DNA of 64,000 nt, from the NCBI GenBank assembly GCA_029891345.1, contig CM057002.1:16738295-16802294 (forward strand), read 5' to 3'. Made by a program: the position numbers and the translations under genes. Source of the DNA: Dryococelus australis (taxonomy: Eukaryota; Arthropoda; Insecta; Phasmatodea; Phasmatidae). The notes below the pieces were generated by a model. That model was not told where the DNA came from, did no database searches, and saw nothing but the letters and a program-made list of their open reading frames with translations. Positions 59,735 through 64,000 of this stretch are shown here, piece after piece (position 1 is the first letter of the stretch; each line of letters begins with the position of its first letter).

Positions 59735-59960
59735 ATTGTGGTTCTTTGCTCCAAAATCATGGATTTTTGCTCCAAAATCATGGTTTGAAATTTAAGAAAT
59801 TAAGTATTCTAAAAAACAAGCAAATTTATTCCAAAATCAAGCATTTTTACCCCAAAATCAAGTAAATTCATCACTTTTTCAAAAATGTCCGAGCAGGATT
59901 TGTGCCATCTTAAAAAAAAGCTATTTTACCCCAAAATCAAGAAAATTTCGCTGTTTTCAA
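59735..59960. repeat. CCAAAATCA direct repeats
   Basis: At least five copies of CCAAAATCA(A/T)G spaced 20-100 bp, two of them within a perfect TTGCTCCAAAATCATGG repeat 22 bp apart. A second group of (A)TGATTCACAAATCCTGC-like units lies at 60427-60520. Both groups flank the type B polymerase fossil on its 5' side. Confidence 0.8.
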
Positions 59961-60551
59961 GCAAAATGTTCATGTTTTCTAGAAATAGTAATTTGCAAGC
60001 GAGCAATCTAAATAAAGCAAATTTAAGACAAAATCGAATGGAAATATTAAAAAGATTCAAATCAATAGAAATTTATATATTTTTTACTAGAACTCTATAT
60101 CATGCACAGATTTTCCATTTTTCATTTCTTTTAAGACTTTATATATTATAAAAACCTGCTTCTCATTTATTAGTTTTAAAGAATTATTATCAAGTATCTT
60201 GACACAGCGCTCTGGCAATGAAATTTTAAGTTCACCATCTAGAATACAATTAATTTTTTACCAAACTTAGACTCATAAATTTCAAAATCTGTAGCAGTAA
60301 ACTATTTATTTGTTTCTAAATCTTGTAGTTTGATGAATTCAAGCGAATTGTTCAACTTGTTAAGCAGAGATTCCATTTTTTGTGTTATTTACAAAGAAAC
60401 AAATTATTAAAGAAAAATATTTTTGCTCAAAAATGACTCACATATCCTACTCAAAAAAAAAACTCACAAATCCTGTGCAAAAGTGATTCACAAATCCTGC
60501 ACCAAAAATGATTCACAATTACATGAAGCTTCTGGTTTTTGCTAATATAAT

Positions 60552-62349
60552 GCATCTGCTTATGGTGATTATAAACTACCAGTTGTATATTGTGGCCCAG
60601 ATGCTCATAAAATATTTATACAATCAATAAAAAGAGAAGTAGATGAGATTAGTGAGATATATTCACAAATTGAGCCAATGCACCTACTAACAAAAGAAGA
60701 ATAAATTAAAAAGGAAATCAAAAAGATGTACTGTATGTGAATGTGAATATACAGAGGAAAATAAAAAAGTACATCATCATGATCACATAAGTGGAAAATT
60801 CATTAATCCAACATAACATTAAAATTACCAAATTTTGTACCAATTTATATTCATAATTTAGCTGGGTATAATGCACATTTGTTTATTAAAGAGTTAGGAT
60901 ATGATGATAAAAATATAGATTTAATAGCAAATAATGGAAAAAAGTTATTACTTTTGGGAAAAAACAGAAAATTTAAAAATAAAATTTATAGACACATTCT
61001 AATTTATGGCTAGTAGTTTAGATAAATTATCATCTAATTTAAGTAAATATCAAATGAAACACACACAAAAACATTTTCCAGAAGATCAAGTTGATTTAGT
61101 CATAAGACAGGGTGTTTACCCTTATGATTATATGGATAGTTGGAAGAAATTTGAAGAAACTGAACTTCCACCAAAGAGTGAATTTTACAATAAATTAAAC
61201 AAAAATAGTATATCTGACGATGAATACGAATATGCAAAATGTGCATGGAACCAATTTAATATAAAAAATCTTGGCGAATACCATGGTTTATATTTAAAAA
61301 GTGATGTATTATTGTTCGCAGATATATTCGAAAATTTTAGAAACAAATGTATAAATTGATATGATTTAGACCCTGCATGATATTTTACAGCACCAGGTTT
61401 ATCATGGGATGCAATTTTAAAAGTGACTAAACAACCACTAGATTCATTACATAACTACGATATGATTTTAATGATTGAAAAAAGAATTTGAGGTCGAATA
61501 TCACAAAGTTGTAAGTGATATGTTAAAGCAAATAAAAAAATATTTGGAAGATGTTAATCCAAATCATGAATCAAATTATTTCACATATCTCGATGCGAAT
61601 AATTTATACGGTTGGGCGATGTCGCAACATTTGCCTTATGGTGGTTTCGAGTGAGTGTACTATACATGAAATGATTTAGATTACTGGAGTGAAAAAATAT
61701 TAGATTTGGAGAATGATTATGGTTATATATTAGAGGTTGATTTAGAATATCCACATGAACTACATAATTTACATAAAGATCTTCCATTTGCCCAGAAAAT
61801 AAGGTAGTTACAAAGACAAATCAATATAAATTATTAACAACTTTAGATAACAAACAAAAGTATGTAATTCACTATCGCAACTTGAAATAGTGTCTAAATA
61901 ATGTATTGAAACTCACTAAAATACATAGAATATTAAGATTTGATCAGTCTGATTGGTTGAAGAAATATATTGATTTGAATCCAACAATGAGAACTAATGC
62001 TAAATATGATTTCGAAAAAGATTTTTATAAGCTCATGAATAATTCTGTGTTTGGCAAAACTATGAAAAATATAAGAAATAGGGTAGACATAAAACTAGTA
62101 TCAGATGCTGAAAAATGTGAAAAATTAGTAGCAAAACCAAATTTCAAAAGAAGTACTATATTTAATGAGAATCTTGCGGCTATTCACATGAATAAAACTA
62201 ATATAAAATTTAATACGCCAATATATGTGGGCATGGCCATTTTGGATATTTCTAAAGAATTTATGTATGATTTCCATTATAAAGTGGTGAAGCCCAAATA
62301 TGATGATAAAATTGAACTATGTTATCAAGATACAGTCCATTTCATATAA
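60552..62349 (+). pseudogene. protein-primed type B DNA polymerase fossil (Polinton/adintovirus/linear-plasmid type)
   Basis: A family B polymerase that replicates linear DNA from a terminal protein. Seen in order: a C-x2-C and HDH..GK zinc-like part (60725-60805), PNFVPIYIHNLAGYNAHLFI (exonuclease region), MASSLDKLSSNL, GVYPYDYMDSWKKF, LYLKSDVLLFADIFENFR, TAPGLSWDA (61381 on), YLDANNLYGWAMSQHLPYGGFE, then LMNNSVFGKTMKNIR (motif B) and LCYQDTVHF (motif C). Motif C has Val where the second catalytic Asp belongs. It has several frameshifts and in-frame stops. Six stops between 61357 and 61669 are all TGA. The thumb and the other genes of such elements are absent. AT-rich compared with the neighbouring LTRs. 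Confidence 0.85.
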
Positions 62350-64000
62350 GCGGTCTCAAATTTGACAGTTCTAGGAAAGTAGTGCCAATGGCATCTGGGT
62401 GGCTATGTATCCTTCCACCACAGCTGAACTGTCATTGAAGGTGACTGTTTGCAAACACCATGTAACTGCCAGTATTTGTAAACAAACACCATCTGACTGC
62501 CTGTTTTTGTAAACAAACTGCATGTGCCTCCTCCCAAATGACTTTTAGATGCTGTGAAGGGCTGTTCAAACAGTTGCAGCTTGGCAACAATCCTATTTTT
62601 TTTAGTTTATAGATATTTTATGTAAATGACTAACAGCCCATGTAATAAGTCTATAAATTGATAATTGTTTTACCTTGTAAGAAATTTGTAACCAGGATGT
62701 ACGAAAATGAAATTTTATTTTGACTGTCAAATGAATAAGATATTTTACTGTTTTTTAATATATGGTACTCAAAATATACCAATAACAATTAATCTTGTCA
62801 CATTTACCTGAGGAAGTTCTTGTAAACATAAAAATTTAGCATGGTTTCCACGAACCACCAAATACCAAGATCCCCATCCCCCCCCCCCCCCAGAAATGCA
62901 CAAATACCAAAATACAGCCCCCCCCTCCCACACCTTTTCAAAGACAGTATACAGTCTTACATACAGACTATGTCTACTATTGCATTAAAAGTACATAATT
63001 CAGCTTTGTGGTATGATATGACAACAAACTCTGTACAGCCTGATACTTTTATGGTGGTTATAATTCTCAGGATGTTAAAGTATGTAGGTAGCCAAAATAA
63101 TATTTAAGCAAATGTTACTTAATTTCAGTAATTTTAATAACAGTCATTTAGTATCTCAAATGTTATTGCAGGTCTACATACAAAATACTTGAATGACTTT
63201 TCTCAAATACCTACGTGTTCAGATTGTCATGCTGCGAATAAAAACTTATTTCTGACTAACTCAGTGTTGATATTTACATTGAAGTTCAGTAGCACAATCT
63301 CCCTCCTCAAAAATGTGAATACAGCCCTAGGCTTGTTCTCGGGTACCTGTATTTCAGTTCAGAGATGTCACAAAGCGCTCTAGAGAAGCAGATGTGACCT
63401 ACAGCAACACTATATCAAACTAACATGTTACTTACACACTAAAAAGATGCTCCACCTACCCAAGATTGAAGACATCATAAAGTTAATTTTCCTTAGCAAT
63501 AAATTTTAGAATGTCGTAGTTCCTGCTGATGCATGAGACACTTCTTTATGATATTGGTGGAGCACCTTCGTTGGGTGCTTAAATTGAAAGAATTTTGTTT
63601 GATAATCATGTTGTAATTTACTTGATATCAAATAGTTGTCTTTCCAATGTAAACCCTGTTTATGTGAATTATTCTTCTGTTACTCTTGCAATATTCTTAA
63701 CAACATATGAGCGCTTTTAATTTGCAAAACAAAAATACTCAAAATGTTTATGAAAGACTCTAACGTTGAAACCTACATGCCATTATGTTACGTTCAAATA
63801 CAGCCTTTAAAGACAATAAAAACCTTTAAATTTATTTGCTAACAAGTATCTCTGTGTACCAAGCTTGACAAACGTTATATACGTTCTAAAAAAATAAAGT
63901 GATACAACTTACAAGTTTGTATGGCCACTAAGCTTTACATTTTGAAACCGAGTTTCAATCAATAATAACACAGAGAAATGTTCATAGCAATGAAATGTGG
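62350..64000. other. AT-rich stretch, no gene recognised
   Basis: No exon of spatacsin or further polymerase sequence was recognised. Poly(C) runs at about 62879-62891 and 62920-62927. Confidence 0.45.

Noticed and set aside
62841-63383. Possible further upstream spatacsin exons
   Set aside because: No minus-strand frame with fitting phase and family motifs was found. The plus-strand frames here are featureless.

Overview
The window is nuclear DNA of a eukaryote with spliced genes, AT-rich introns, long dinucleotide microsatellites and many decayed transposable elements. BEL/Pao and Gypsy retrotransposons, a PIF/Harbinger MADF gene, tRNA-derived SINEs and the style of the host protein point to an arthropod, most likely an insect with a large genome. 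The exact taxon cannot be read from the sequence. There are no bacterial operons, rRNA genes, intact tRNA genes or CRISPR arrays.

The one clear host gene is on the minus strand: the 3' end of a spatacsin (SPG11) orthologue. Eight exons (59253-59430, 52997-53155, 49500-49630, 45003-45110, 36450-36692, 32247-32404, 14779-14940, 13087-13282) join with matching phases into an uninterrupted 444-codon reading frame plus stop. They encode the conserved Spatacsin_C region. The rest of the gene lies beyond the right edge. A polyadenylation signal sits about 220 bp past the stop codon.

Everything else is mobile DNA or its remains. Left of the gene (0-12.8 kb) are a LINE 3' fragment, a broken PIF/Harbinger MADF gene with its subterminal repeats, a 1.6 kb foldback element with arms of about 555 bp, a decayed Gypsy element (gag-PR-RT-RH-IN, minus strand) and a pogo-like MITE. 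The 17 kb intron at 14.9-32.2 kb holds a solo LTR, a decayed BEL/Pao element (plus strand) and a second Gypsy element (minus strand) with its primer-binding site and long 5' LTR. From 28 to 58.5 kb the introns carry copies of one LTR family in both orientations. Ten copies in the window share an imperfect 19-nt palindrome (consensus CCAGGTGTAGGCGACCTGG on one strand), which usually lies 50-105 nt upstream of an AATAAA-type signal. At 59.7-62.35 kb, in or upstream of the gene's last visible intron, is a fossil protein-primed type B DNA polymerase of Polinton/adintovirus/linear-plasmid type. Its in-frame stops in one stretch are all TGA.

No working transposase, integrase or polymerase is intact. 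The host gene is the only feature that looks functional. Boundaries of transposons and LTRs are approximate because no alignment could be run.
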